From: Novosphingobium pentaromativorans US6-1
GTDB lineage: Bacteria; Pseudomonadota; Alphaproteobacteria; Sphingomonadales; Sphingomonadaceae
Direction of reading: 5' to 3'
NCBI RefSeq assembly: GCF_000767465.1
Contig: NZ_CP009291.1
Location: 310,001-374,000 of the forward strand
Length of the DNA: 64,000 nt
The notes under the pieces are model-generated. The model was not told the origin of the DNA. It was given only the letters and a program-made list of their open reading frames with translations, and did no database searches. The position numbers and the translations under genes were made by a program. This document shows, in pieces, positions 16,789 to 27,831 of this stretch. Position 1 is the stretch's first letter, and the number at the start of each line of letters is the position of its first letter.

Positions 16789-18030
16789 TTAGAGTTCCAC
16801 TCCCAGCGCTTCGGCGACGGTGAAGATGTCCTTGTCGCCGCGGCCCGAGACGTTGACGACGAGGATCTTGTCCTCGTCCATTTCGGCAGTGAGCTGCGGC
16901 AGGGCGGCCAGCGCGTGAGCGGTTTCGAGCGCCGGGATGATCCCTTCGAGCGCGCAGCACAGCTTGAACGCCTCGAGCGATTCGTCATCGGTGATCGGCA
17001 CGTAGCGCACGCGGCCGCTTTCGTGCAGCCAGGAATGCTCGGGCCCGAGGCCGGGATAGTCGAGACCGGCGCTGATCGAGTGCGCCTCGGTGATCTGGCC
17101 GTCCTCGTCCTGCAGCAGGTAGGTCTTGTTGCCGTGGAGGATGCCGGGCTTGCCGCCGGTTAGGCTGGCAGCGTGCTGGCCGGTTTCGATACCGTGCCCC
17201 GCCGCTTCGACACCGACCATCGCTACTTCCGGATCGTCGAGGAAGGGGTGGAACATGCCGATCGCGTTCGATCCGCCGCCTACGCAAGCCAGAACCAGGT
17301 CGGGCAGGCGGCCTTCGGCTTCGAGAACCTGCTGGCGGGTCTCGTTGCCGATCACGCTCTGGAAGTCGCGCACGAGTTCCGGATAGGGGTGCGGGCCTGC
17401 CGCGGTGCCGATGATGTAGAACGTGTCGTGGACGTTCGCGACCCAGTCGCGCAGCGCCTCGTTCATCGCGTCCTTCAGCGTTTCCGCGCCGCTGGTGACG
17501 GGCTGGACCTCGGCGCCAAGCAGCTTCATGCGGAACACGTTGGGCTTCTGGCGCTCAACGTCCTTGGCGCCCATGAAGATCGTGCAGGGCAGGCCGAAGC
17601 GCGCGGCGACGGTTGCCGTGGCCACACCGTGCTGACCGGCGCCGGTCTCGGCGATGATCCGGGTCTTGCCCATGCGGATCGCCAGCAGGATCTGACCGAT
17701 GCAGTTGTTGATCTTGTGCGCGCCTGTGTGATTGAGGTCTTCGCGCTTGAAGTAGATCTTCGGGCCCTTGCCCCGGGGCGCCAGCTTGCGGAAGTGCTCG
17801 GTCAGGCGCGGCGCGAAGTAAAGCGGGTTCGGGCGACCCACGAAGTTCTTCAGCAGGTCCTGGAACTCTTCCTCGAACGCCGGATCCTGCTTGGCCTTGC
17901 GATACTCCTTCTCGAGATCGAGGATCAGCGGCATCAGCGTTTCGGCGACGTAGCGCCCCCCGAACTTGCCGAAGTGACCGGTTTCGTCGGGCTGGGAACG
18001 CAGCGAATTCACGGGCGTGATGGAAGTCAT
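16789..18030 (-). CDS. trpB: Tryptophan synthase beta chain
   Basis: PLP enzyme condensing indole with serine to make tryptophan. The 413-residue protein has the PLP lysine K106 in HTGAHKIN, the EFGRY-equivalent [10 protein letters not shown] near the N-terminus, [14 protein letters not shown] and [12 protein letters not shown]. The ATG giving [10 protein letters not shown] is chosen over an upstream in-frame start because MTSIT-like N-termini are typical. First gene of the trpB-trpA-folC transcript; trpF is about 800 bases upstream on the same strand, with a divergent gene between. Confidence 0.95.
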   Translation of the reverse strand: MTSITPVNSLRSQPDETGHFGKFGGRYVAETLMPLILDLEKEYRKAKQDPAFEEEFQDLLKNFVGRPNPLYFAPRLTEHFRKLAPRGKGPKIYFKREDLNHTGAHKINNCIGQILLAIRMGKTRIIAETGAGQHGVATATVAARFGLPCTIFMGAKDVERQKPNVFRMKLLGAEVQPVTSGAETLKDAMNEALRDWVANVHDTFYIIGTAAGPHPYPELVRDFQSVIGNETRQQVLEAEGRLPDLVLACVGGGSNAIGMFHPFLDDPEVAMVGVEAAGHGIETGQHAASLTGGKPGILHGNKTYLLQDEDGQITEAHSISAGLDYPGLGPEHSWLHESGRVRYVPITDDESLEAFKLCCALEGIIPALETAHALAALPQLTAEMDEDKILVVNVSGRGDKDIFTVAEALGVEL

Positions 18031-18164
18031 AATCGGGCCGATTGGCAGAGGAGCGCGGCCAAGTCCAGAGCCTTCGCGCACTGGGAGATTCACTCACGAA
18101 TTCAATTGCAAATTATGCATCTGCACGTGAGCATATAACACGATAGTGTCCTTAAATGGCCGAT

Positions 18165-18193
18165 TTGTGACACTTTCGACCTTTTCTGAATAA
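18165..18193 (+). promoter_or_regulatory. Candidate promoter of the outer-membrane protein gene
   Basis: TTGTGA (18165-18170), 17 bases, GAATAA (18188-18193) in an AT-rich patch. It would start transcription near 18200 and leave a leader of about 80 bases containing a GC-rich segment before the GGAG ribosome site. Confidence 0.4.
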
Positions 18194-18278
18194 TTTTGTT
18201 CATCTGGCGGCAAGGATGCGGGGCCCAGCGGGGCGGTCCCCGATGAGGGTCGGGGGAAGAATACTGGAGTTTAAAAAT

Positions 18279-18746
18279 ATGCGTATTGCACTTGTCTCGC
18301 TCGCCGCGGTTGCTGCCGCAGCTGTTGCCACCCCCGCCATGGCCAACGAAGCCCGTATCGAGGCGCGCACCGGCCTTATCTGGAACGGCAGCGACAGCGA
18401 CGCAGTTGCGGGCGTCGCAGCCGGCTACGACTACGACTTCGGCGACAAGTTCTTCGTCGGCATCGAAGGTTCGGCTGACAAGATCCTGACCGACGACACC
18501 CGCGTTTCGTGGGGTGCTGGTGGCCGCGCCGGCGTCAAGGTCCTCCCGGGCAGCAAGCTCTACGCTGCGGCCAACTGGCAGTCGAAGCCCTGCCGTTACT
18601 GCAACAGCGCCGTCGGCGTTGGCGGTGGCTGGCAGCAGGACCTCGGCCAGAAGATCTATGCCAAGGTCGAGTACAAGCACCAGCTCATCGGCGACAACAC
18701 CCCCGATGCCGATCTCGGCCTCGTCGGCGTTGGCGTGAAGTTCTGA
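18279..18746 (+). CDS. Small outer-membrane beta-barrel protein (porin/opacity-like)
   Basis: A 155-residue exported protein. The signal peptide MRIALVSLAAVAAAAVATPAMA is cleaved after AMA (near residue 22). The mature part alternates polar and hydrophobic residues (EARTGLIW, VAGVAAGYDYDF, FFVGIEGSADK, GAGGRAGVKVL) and ends LGLVGVGVKF with a terminal phenylalanine, the BAM recognition signature of outer-membrane barrels. A CRYC pair lies in one loop. GGAG precedes the ATG by about 9 bases. The gene is divergent from trpB and convergent with trpF; it splits the usual trpF-trpB linkage. Exact function unknown. Confidence 0.8.
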   Translation: MRIALVSLAAVAAAAVATPAMANEARIEARTGLIWNGSDSDAVAGVAAGYDYDFGDKFFVGIEGSADKILTDDTRVSWGAGGRAGVKVLPGSKLYAAANWQSKPCRYCNSAVGVGGGWQQDLGQKIYAKVEYKHQLIGDNTPDADLGLVGVGVKF

Positions 18747-18795
18747 TTTCGGGCCCAGGCCTGAACTGAAATCGCTCCTCGGAGCGTAAGCCAGG

Positions 18796-18832
18796 GGAAG
18801 GGCGGTCCATGAGGGGCCGCCCTTCCTCTTTG
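18796..18832. terminator. Bidirectional terminator between barrel gene and trpF
   Basis: GGAAGGGCGG (18796-18805) pairs with CCGCCCTTCC (18817-18826), followed by TCTTTG. The stem lies between two convergent stops (18746 and 18838), so it can serve both, though the T tract is only on the plus side. Confidence 0.7.
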
Positions 18833-18837
18833 TGCGT

Positions 18838-19479
18838 TCAGCGCGCCTGGACTGCGCGGCAGAAGGCGGCGATCAGGTCGTCGTCCTTGACGCCGGGCGC
18901 ACTTTCCACGCCCGAGGACGTGTCGACGAGCGGCGCTGCAGTCAGGTCCAGCGCTTGGGCGACATTGTCGGGCGTCAGGCCGCCGGCGAGCCCCCAGGCC
19001 ACTGGGCCCTTCCAGTTCGCCACCAGCTTCCAGTCGAAGCTCAGCCCCATGCCGCCGGGCAGGGTGCCCGCAGGCGTCTTGGCGTCGAACAGAACCCGGT
19101 CGACGGCACCGGCATAACTATCGGCGCGCGCGACGTCCGTTTCACTCGCCACGGAAAGCGCCTTCCAAACGGGAATGCCGAAGCGTGCGCGCAGTTGGGC
19201 GGCACGCTCGGGCGTTTCCTTGCCGTGGAGCTGCAGGACGTCGAGCCGAGCTGCGGCCACCGCTTCGCCGAGCATGGCATCGTCGGCATCGACGAACAGG
19301 CCCACGCGGGCAATGCGCCCCTGTGCACGGGCGGACAGAGCTGCAGCTTCAGCAGTCGTGACATTGCGCGGGCTCCTGGGGAAGAAGACGAACCCGGCAA
19401 AGGCGGCGCGCGCGCGGATCGCCGCATCGAGCGAACCGGGTTCGCGGATTCCGCAAATCTTGATCTCGGGTGTTGGCAT
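18838..19479 (-). CDS. trpF: Phosphoribosylanthranilate isomerase
   Basis: Third step of the tryptophan branch (PRA to CdRP). The 213-residue TIM barrel has the active-site Cys in EIKICGIR, the catalytic Asp region around LFDAKTP, and phosphate-binding GLAGGLTPDNV and DTSSGVES. The start MPTPEIKIC is the last ATG before the conserved beginning. On the same strand as trpB, but separated from it by a convergent barrel gene and terminator, so it must be transcribed independently. Confidence 0.94.
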   Translation of the reverse strand: MPTPEIKICGIREPGSLDAAIRARAAFAGFVFFPRSPRNVTTAEAAALSARAQGRIARVGLFVDADDAMLGEAVAAARLDVLQLHGKETPERAAQLRARFGIPVWKALSVASETDVARADSYAGAVDRVLFDAKTPAGTLPGGMGLSFDWKLVANWKGPVAWGLAGGLTPDNVAQALDLTAAPLVDTSSGVESAPGVKDDDLIAAFCRAVQAR

Positions 19480-19529
19480 CGCGCAGTCGTCGCCTATGTA
19501 ATGGCCCCCAGTCATTGCCGGGGACGAAG

Positions 19530-19952
19530 ATGTACCGTGTCGCGCGCTATCTAATGCCATTTGCCGCCGCCGCAATGCTGGCGGGCTGCGGGATCAAGGA
19601 GTCGGTGAAGGACGCGAGGGTCGAAGTGGGCCAGTTCCACGCCGCGCTGGATGGTGGGCAATGGAAGAAGATCTGGATCTCAGCGGATCCCGATCTTCGC
19701 AAGAACACGCAGAAGGCGAAGTTCGAAAAGCTGCTCGAGGCGGTCCATCGCAAGCTGGGCGGCGTGAAGGACAGCCAGCAGGTCAGCCTCAACGTGAACA
19801 CCGGAACCGGTGGCACTTTCGTGACCGTGATCATGCAGACCACGTTCGAGAAAGGCACCGGCACCGAGGAATTCGTTTATCGTCGCGGCGAGGGGAATGC
19901 GTTGGCGCTGGTGCGCTACGACATCCAGTCGCAGGACATGATGTTGAACTGA
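19530..19952 (+). CDS. Putative lipoprotein
   Basis: A 140-residue protein. MYRVARYLMPFAAAAMLAGC is a lipoprotein signal with lipobox LAGC and the lipidated Cys at residue 20. The remainder (FHAALDGGQWKKIWISADPDLRK) is a small soluble domain of the kind seen in DUF4019-like uncharacterised exported proteins, although that assignment is a guess. It is divergent from trpF and convergent with the SIMPL-domain gene, whose stop is 16 bases away. Function unknown. Confidence 0.7.
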   Translation: MYRVARYLMPFAAAAMLAGCGIKESVKDARVEVGQFHAALDGGQWKKIWISADPDLRKNTQKAKFEKLLEAVHRKLGGVKDSQQVSLNVNTGTGGTFVTVIMQTTFEKGTGTEEFVYRRGEGNALALVRYDIQSQDMMLN

Positions 19953-19968
19953 GGACGATGCCCGGGCG

Positions 19969-20721
19969 TCAGGGCGCCAGTTCGAACTGGACCGTGACGC
20001 TGGTGTTGAGTTCCAGCTCACCCGCGGCGACCGGCGGAGCCGCACCGACCTTGCTCGATTCCATGCGCACGGCCATCGGCATCGGCCGCGGTGCATAACC
20101 GCTGCTCTCGCTGATCGAGATGATCCGCACCACGCGCAAGCCTGCCGCTTTCGCGTAGAGCTCTGCGCGTGCGCGCGCCTGCTTCATGGCGTCGATCCGG
20201 GACTCGTCGCTCGCCGCATCCGGTTCGGCCAGCATGAAGTTGGGGCCGTTGACCTGGTTGGCGCCCGCGCTGACCAGTGCGTCGATTACCTTGCCCATGT
20301 CGTCCAGCTTGCGCTGGCGCACCATGACGTTGTTGTTGGCCTCGTAGCCGACGATAGTCCGGGTATCGCTGTCATAGCTTCCGTCGGGCTGGCGCTTGGG
20401 CTGCGAATAGACCGGGTTGAGGCTGAGATTGCTGGTCTGGATGTCCTTGTCGGCGATACCCGCCTTCTTCAATGCAGCCATGACCTGCGTCATCTGCCGC
20501 GAATTGGCGGATAGCGCTTCGCTGGCGGTGCGACCCTGCGTGGCGACACCAGCGGTGTAGCCCGCCATGTCGGGCGTGCGCGTGGAACTGCCCTGTGCAG
20601 TGACAGTCAGGAGCGTATGCCCCGCCGCAATGGCGGGCACGACATCGCTTTGCTGGGCAAGAGCCGGCGGCGCGATGGCAGTGGCAAGCGCGGCGGCGGC
20701 AATCAGGCTCAGGCGTTTCAT
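19969..20721 (-). CDS. SIMPL-domain (DUF541) periplasmic protein
   Basis: A 250-residue exported protein of the SIMPL/DUF541 family, known for proteins like E. coli YggE linked to oxidative or envelope stress. The signal peptide MKRLSLIAAAALATAIAPPALA is followed by VTAQGSSTRTPDMAGYTAGV, the family beginning, and the central IVGYEANNNVMVRQR and RAELYAKAAGLRVVRIISISE. The C-terminal strand SVTVQFELAP closes the domain. It reads toward trpF and away from pyrF. Partner and substrate are unknown. Confidence 0.85.
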   Translation of the reverse strand: MKRLSLIAAAALATAIAPPALAQQSDVVPAIAAGHTLLTVTAQGSSTRTPDMAGYTAGVATQGRTASEALSANSRQMTQVMAALKKAGIADKDIQTSNLSLNPVYSQPKRQPDGSYDSDTRTIVGYEANNNVMVRQRKLDDMGKVIDALVSAGANQVNGPNFMLAEPDAASDESRIDAMKQARARAELYAKAAGLRVVRIISISESSGYAPRPMPMAVRMESSKVGAAPPVAAGELELNTSVTVQFELAP

Positions 20722-20799
20722 TGTGTATCTCTCCGTCTTGGTGACCGTGCAACGGTCTGGACGGAAGGAGGTTTCAGCGCGCTGAACCGAGTTGGCGAT

Positions 20800-21480
20800 T
20801 CAGAGGGTGCCCTCGATCGCGCGGGCAGCGGCGAGGGGGTCTTCGGCGCGGCTGATCGGGCGGCCAATCACCAGCACGCTGGCGCCGTTGTCGCGCGCCT
20901 GACGCGGGGTGACAATGCGCTTCTGGTCGCCGTTGCCATTGCCGCTGTCGGGGCGCAATCCGGGGACGACGAAGTATCCGTCCTTCCACTGCTTGTGCAC
21001 CGCGCCGACTTCGTGGCCGGAGCAGACGATGCCGTCGAGCCCGGCCGAATGGGCCAGATCGGCAAGGCGCAGGGCCTGTTCGGCGGGGTCGGACTGGACG
21101 CCGATCGCCGTCAGGTCGTCATCGTCGAGGCTGGTAAGCACGGTGACGGCTACGACCTTGCAGTTCTCTCCGGCAGCGGCCTTGGCGTCTTCCATCATCG
21201 CCCGGCCGCCGGCGGCGTGAACGGTGACGATCGCCGGTTCCAGCACGTGGATCGCCTGCATCGCGGCGGCCACCGTATTGGGAATGTCGTGCAGCTTGAG
21301 GTCGAGAAAGATCGGCAGGCCGAGCTTGTGCAGCTCATGCACACCGTGATGCCCGTGCGCGCAGAAGAATTCGAGCCCCAGCTTGATCCCGCCGATATGG
21401 CCCGCGACCTTGCGCGCCAGCGCTTCCGCTGCATCGAGGCGGGGCACATCCAGGGCGAGATAGATGGGGTTGTTGCTCAT
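20800..21480 (-). CDS. pyrF: Orotidine 5'-phosphate decarboxylase
   Basis: Last step of UMP synthesis. The 226-residue TIM barrel has the catalytic DLKLHDIPNTV (Asp-Lys-Asp tetrad), IYLALDVP at the N-terminus, and VVPGLRP plus VLVIGRPISRA near the C-terminus for phosphate binding. The ATG lies 2 bases beyond the lapA stop, so the two form an operon. In many alphaproteobacteria the order is ihfB-lapA-pyrF-trpF; here lapA-pyrF is kept. Confidence 0.94.
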   Translation of the reverse strand: MSNNPIYLALDVPRLDAAEALARKVAGHIGGIKLGLEFFCAHGHHGVHELHKLGLPIFLDLKLHDIPNTVAAAMQAIHVLEPAIVTVHAAGGRAMMEDAKAAAGENCKVVAVTVLTSLDDDDLTAIGVQSDPAEQALRLADLAHSAGLDGIVCSGHEVGAVHKQWKDGYFVVPGLRPDSGNGNGDQKRIVTPRQARDNGASVLVIGRPISRAEDPLAAARAIEGTL

Positions 21481-21482
21481 TC

Positions 21483-21833
21483 TCAGGCTTCCGGAGAGGG
21501 GGTGGGCGTTGACGTATCGAGTGGATCGGCAGCCAGCGGAGTATCGCCGGGCTGCGAAGTCATGGACGGCATCGAGCTTGCCCGGATCGAGTTCTCCAGC
21601 GAGGCGATGCGGCGGGTCAGGCGCCAGCGCACGGCACGCAGATAGAGCCATACCGGAAGCATGCCCAGGAGGAAGAACAGCAGGGCGACGACGCCCACCG
21701 GCCATTCGAAGTGGACGTAGTTGCCATCGTCGAGCGGCCAGAAGTTCACCGGAACCTTGGTCCAGTTCATGGCAATGAACGCCACGAGGATCGCCGTGAG
21801 CGCGATCCACAGGACGGTGCGTATGACCTGCAT
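21483..21833 (-). CDS. lapA: LapA family (DUF1049) membrane protein
   Basis: A 116-residue inner-membrane protein of the LapA/YciS family, which in E. coli helps LapB set LPS synthesis through LpxC turnover. Two hydrophobic helices, residues about 4-22 (VLWIALTAILVAFIAMNW) and 45-68 (VGVVALLFFLLGMLPVWLYL), enclose the conserved NWTKVPVNFWP segment. The C-terminal 30 residues are Ser/Thr/Pro-rich and probably disordered. No lapB partner or ihfB is adjacent. Confidence 0.85.
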   Translation of the reverse strand: MQVIRTVLWIALTAILVAFIAMNWTKVPVNFWPLDDGNYVHFEWPVGVVALLFFLLGMLPVWLYLRAVRWRLTRRIASLENSIRASSMPSMTSQPGDTPLAADPLDTSTPTPSPEA

Positions 21834-21910
21834 TTTTCCTCCTGTGCTCCCTTCGGGATTTTCACGATGCTAGGCGTGAAATCAGGGCATTGGAAGACCG
21901 GGCAAAAGGC

Positions 21911-23224
<1,314 letters not shown>

Positions 23225-23606
23225 GGTTCGACTCCTTCAGACCTGACGCGCGTGTGCCGCTAGGGGCAGGGCGCGCGAAAGGCAAGGGCGGCGCGGCGGA
23301 ATTGCAGCATGCGCCCTTTTACGGCCTCTTCCCGGCCCGGCCAATCGCGCGCGACGAGGACTGCAAGTCCGCCGTGTGCCGCGCTCGCGCCGTCCTCGTT
23401 TCGCAGGATTGGCGGAGACCGCACGGGGAAAAGGGGCTCATGCAGCGCCGCAATGCGAAACGATACCGGGGAGAACGGTTTTTTCGTTCGTGCAGCTTGC
23501 TACAAGCTCAAAGTCAGCCTTATAATGCAACTAGTTAAGTGCCGAAGAAGGGCGTCGGCACGAAACCGGGGTATATGGATGAAGAACGCTACCGGCTGGG
23601 CGGGGC
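23225..23606. other. 382-base gene-free region between purB and a LuxR-type gene
   Basis: No convincing reading frame. The left part is GC-rich and holds an imperfect inverted repeat (GACGAGGAC near 23354 with GTCCTCGT near 23394). The right part turns AT-rich and holds a strong-looking promoter for the plus-strand gene, listed separately. purB must also be transcribed from here, but no clear -35/-10 pair was seen on the minus strand. Confidence 0.6.
23497..23526 (+). promoter_or_regulatory. Sigma-70-like promoter of the LuxR-type gene
   Basis: TTGCTA (23497-23502), 18 bases, and a perfect TATAAT (23521-23526). Predicted transcription start is near 23533, giving a leader of about 75 bases before the ATG at 23607. 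Confidence 0.6.
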
Positions 23607-24149
23607 ATGGCTGACGAGAACGCCGATCCGGCGCTGCGTCCACTGGATGTGTTCCCCAGTCTGACGCCAAAGCAGCATGAAGTCCTTTCCTACGTCGCGG
23701 AAAATCGCACGAGCAAGGAAATCGCATTCGAAATCGGCATCTCGGTCAGTGCCGTCAATCAACGTATTGAAAGCATCCGCAATCGAACCGGCTCGCCGCC
23801 GCGCGCCGAACTGGCGCGAGCCTATCGAATCTTCCTGCAGGAACAGGATAAGGCGAACGCGCCTGATCATGCGGCGCAAGCCGATGGATGGCAGGCGGCG
23901 CAGGAGAGCGAAGCTGCAGACAATCTCCCGCAAGAAAATGCCAGCGACGGCGATGAGGCTCCTGCGCCCAGGCTGGCCCAGCCTGCCGTCGGGGCGATGA
24001 CGGACGTTCTGCCTGCGGCGCGTCATCATCTTCCCGTAGAAGGCCATTCGCATGGCCCTCTGGTAAAGGGCCTTACAATCGTGGCCGGCACCGTCCTCGT
24101 CGTGCTGGTGGCCCTTGGCATCGTGCTGACGCTGCACCGCGTGCTGTGA
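23607..24149 (+). CDS. LuxR-type HTH protein with C-terminal membrane anchor
   Basis: A 180-residue protein with a LuxR/GerE helix-turn-helix at about residues 16-72 (LTPKQHEVLSYVAENRTSKE through the recognition helix ISVSAVNQRIESIR). An acidic, probably unstructured linker covers residues 80-150, and a single transmembrane helix covers about 154-176 (VKGLTIVAGTVLVVLVALGIVL). There is no receiver or ligand domain. A DNA-binding head tethered to the membrane is unusual and suggests membrane-proximal sensing or regulated release by proteolysis, but that is inference. It has its own promoter and is followed by pgm after 203 bases. Confidence 0.75.
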   Translation: MADENADPALRPLDVFPSLTPKQHEVLSYVAENRTSKEIAFEIGISVSAVNQRIESIRNRTGSPPRAELARAYRIFLQEQDKANAPDHAAQADGWQAAQESEAADNLPQENASDGDEAPAPRLAQPAVGAMTDVLPAARHHLPVEGHSHGPLVKGLTIVAGTVLVVLVALGIVLTLHRVL

Positions 24150-24238
24150 CGGTCAACCCGAACGCACGGGGCAATGCTTCGGCTCGTTTCAGCCAATTGC
24201 GCACTCGCGTCATCCGATCGGGCGTTTGACTTCAATGA

Positions 24239-25987
<1,749 letters not shown>

Positions 25988-26067
25988 CGGGCAGCACCCA
26001 AGGGTAGGAGCGGGGCCATGGGAAAGTCCCCTGCCTGTGCACAGCATTTCCCCTGTTCATGCACCGG

Positions 26068-26087
26068 TTATCCCGGAGTTATCCACA
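26068..26087 (+). promoter_or_regulatory. Perfect DnaA box with a degenerate neighbour
   Basis: TTATCCACA (26079-26087) is a perfect strong DnaA box; TTATCCCGG (26068-26076) is a degenerate second copy in the same orientation, 2 bases away. They lie in the 140-base gap upstream of the N-acetyltransferase gene. Too few boxes and no AT-rich unwinding element for an origin. Confidence 0.45.
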
Positions 26088-26127
26088 GGCTTGCCCGAAC
26101 CGGCGTGAACATGCCATTCCGCCGGGA

Positions 26128-26970
26128 ATGGAACTCGGACAGTACCTTGGCCGCATCGGCCTGAGCGAAGCGCCCGCGCTCGATCCGGGCGGGCTGGCCC
26201 AGTTGCAGCTCGCGCATCGGCGCGGCATCGGCTTCGAGAACCTGGATATCCGCCTGGGCCGCGGCATTCGCATCGACGGCGCTTCGGTGTTCGACAAGCT
26301 CGTGGTGCGTGAGCGGGGCGGATACTGCTTCGAGCAGAACCGCCTCTATGCCGATATGCTCACGCTCCTCGGCTTCGAAAATCGCCCGCTGCTGGCGCGG
26401 GTCCTGCTCGGCGTTCCAGAGGGCGTCGCGCCGCCGCGCACGCATACGCTGCTGCTTGCGCAAGTGGATGGAAAACCATGGATCGCGGATGCGGGTTTCG
26501 GTGGCAGCTTCGTGCCGCCCCTGCCGCTGGAACACGGCGCTGAAGTGGGGACGTCTGACGGGGCCCGCCACCGCCTGCTTCGCGTGGGCGAACCCGGTTC
26601 GCTGCCGGGCGAATGGCGGCTGGAACGCGCCGGGCCGGTAAGCGCGACCGATGGCCGCAGTGCACCGCACGGGGACTGGCAGGCGCAATACGCCTTCGAT
26701 CTCACGCAAGTCGCTCCCGATGACCTGGAGATGGGCAATCACTGGACTTCGACGCGGCCCGATACGCGCTTCACTTCGCTGCATATCGCCAGCATTGTCC
26801 TGCCGGGAGGTTTCGCGGCGCTCAGTGAAAGGCAACTGACGGTCTATCGTGACGGTACGAGCGAAACGCGCACGATCGACGACCCGCGAGATTACGCGCG
26901 CCTGCTGCGCGACCTGTTTCGTATCGACCTGACCGACCAGGAAGTCGCCGCGCTACCGCTGTTCGGCTGA
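26128..26970 (+). CDS. Arylamine N-acetyltransferase
   Basis: Transfers acetyl (or another acyl) from CoA to arylamines and hydrazines. The 280-residue protein keeps the full catalytic triad C67 (RGGYCFEQN), H106 (RTHTLLL) and D121 (WIADAGFGG). MELGQYLGRIGL aligns with family N-termini, which decides the start. Downstream and convergent is a truncated P450 remnant. Whether it detoxifies xenobiotics or acts in a biosynthetic route is unknown; it has no pathway neighbours. Confidence 0.93.
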   Translation: MELGQYLGRIGLSEAPALDPGGLAQLQLAHRRGIGFENLDIRLGRGIRIDGASVFDKLVVRERGGYCFEQNRLYADMLTLLGFENRPLLARVLLGVPEGVAPPRTHTLLLAQVDGKPWIADAGFGGSFVPPLPLEHGAEVGTSDGARHRLLRVGEPGSLPGEWRLERAGPVSATDGRSAPHGDWQAQYAFDLTQVAPDDLEMGNHWTSTRPDTRFTSLHIASIVLPGGFAALSERQLTVYRDGTSETRTIDDPRDYARLLRDLFRIDLTDQEVAALPLFG

Positions 26971-26975
26971 ACGGG

Positions 26976-27278
26976 TCAGTTCCATTCCAGCCGCAGCTCG
27001 GTCAGCGCCCCGACATTGCCGGCGCGGTATCGCGGCGGCGAACCGGGCTTGACCCGGAACGACCGCATGCCTTTCAGCCATTCCTCGATGAACAGGATCG
27101 CTTCCAGCCGGGCGAGCCCCGCGCCAACGCAGCGGTGCGGCCCAACGCCCATGGCGGTGTGGCGCACAGGCGACCGATTGCGCAGCAGGTTCTGGTCCTC
27201 AAGATGGCGCGCTAGGCGCAGGGCGAAGATGTCGAGATCGACGACCCGGCCTGCTCGCGCAAGGACGAGGTGGCGCAA
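26976..27278 (-). pseudogene. Cytochrome P450 C-terminal remnant
   Basis: On the minus strand, codons from about 27179 to 26976 read as the end of a bacterial P450. The heme-binding loop GVGPHRCVGAGLARLE contains the axial Cys, and EEWLKGMRSFRVKPG and LTELRLEW, as at P450 C-termini, follow. About 68 codons are recognisable. Upstream of 27179 the frame continues but no longer resembles P450 (the expected ANRDP-FxxP block is missing) and ends at a stop beside moaB. Some 330 residues including the I-helix are gone, so this is a decayed fragment between nat and moaB. Confidence 0.75.
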
Positions 27279-27303
27279 GTGGGCCTGCCGAACCCTCGGC
27301 TAG

Positions 27304-27831
27304 TCAGACTTCGCGCAGACGCGGCATGAGTTCGACGAAGTTGCAGGGCCGGTTGCGGCTGTCGAGCTGCTCGGCAAGGATGCCGTCCCAGCCGTCCTTC
27401 ACCGCGCCATTGGATCCGGGCAGGGCGAAGATGTAGGTCCCGCGCGCAACGACCGCCACGGCCCGGCTCTGCACGGTCGAAGTGCCGATGGTCTTGTAGG
27501 AAAGCCAGCGGAACAGCTCTCCGAAGCCGGGGATTTCCCTGTCCTTGATCTTGTCGAGCGCCTCGGGCGTGACATCGCGGCCAGTCAGTCCGGTGCCGCC
27601 GGTCGAGACGATGGCGTCGATTCCGCGATCGTCGACCCAGTTGTTCAGCCGGTTGGCAATCCGCACCGCATCGTCGCGTTCGATCGCACGCGCGACCAGC
27701 TTGTGGCCGGCATCGCGAATCCGCTGCTCGAGAATGTCGCCCGAGGTATCGTCCTCGGGGCCTCGGGTGTCGGATACAGTCAGAAGGGCAATGTTGATCG
27801 GCTTGAAAGTCCGGTCGAGGTCAATGGCCAC
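27304..27831 (-). CDS. moaB: MoaB/Mog-type molybdopterin adenylyltransferase
   Basis: Small MogA/MoaB-family protein that binds molybdopterin and adenylates it during molybdenum cofactor synthesis. The 175-residue product has INIALLTVSDTRG, IVSTGGTGLTGRDVTPE, FRWLSYKTIGTS and FALPGSNGAVKDGW. The start is a GTG (VAIDLDRTFKP) that matches family N-termini and lies inside the last codons of the lytic transglycosylase gene, an 11-base overlap implying coupled translation. No other moa genes are in the window. Confidence 0.88.
   Translation of the reverse strand: MAIDLDRTFKPINIALLTVSDTRGPEDDTSGDILEQRIRDAGHKLVARAIERDDAVRIANRLNNWVDDRGIDAIVSTGGTGLTGRDVTPEALDKIKDREIPGFGELFRWLSYKTIGTSTVQSRAVAVVARGTYIFALPGSNGAVKDGWDGILAEQLDSRNRPCNFVELMPRLREV

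Noticed and set aside
23465..23492. A second LexA box (GAAC...GTTC)
   Set aside because: The half-sites face each other and are nine bases apart; the alphaproteobacterial site needs a direct repeat with seven.
26041..26127. Chromosomal replication origin
   Set aside because: Only one perfect and one poor DnaA box, no AT-rich unwinding region, and no origin-linked genes nearby.
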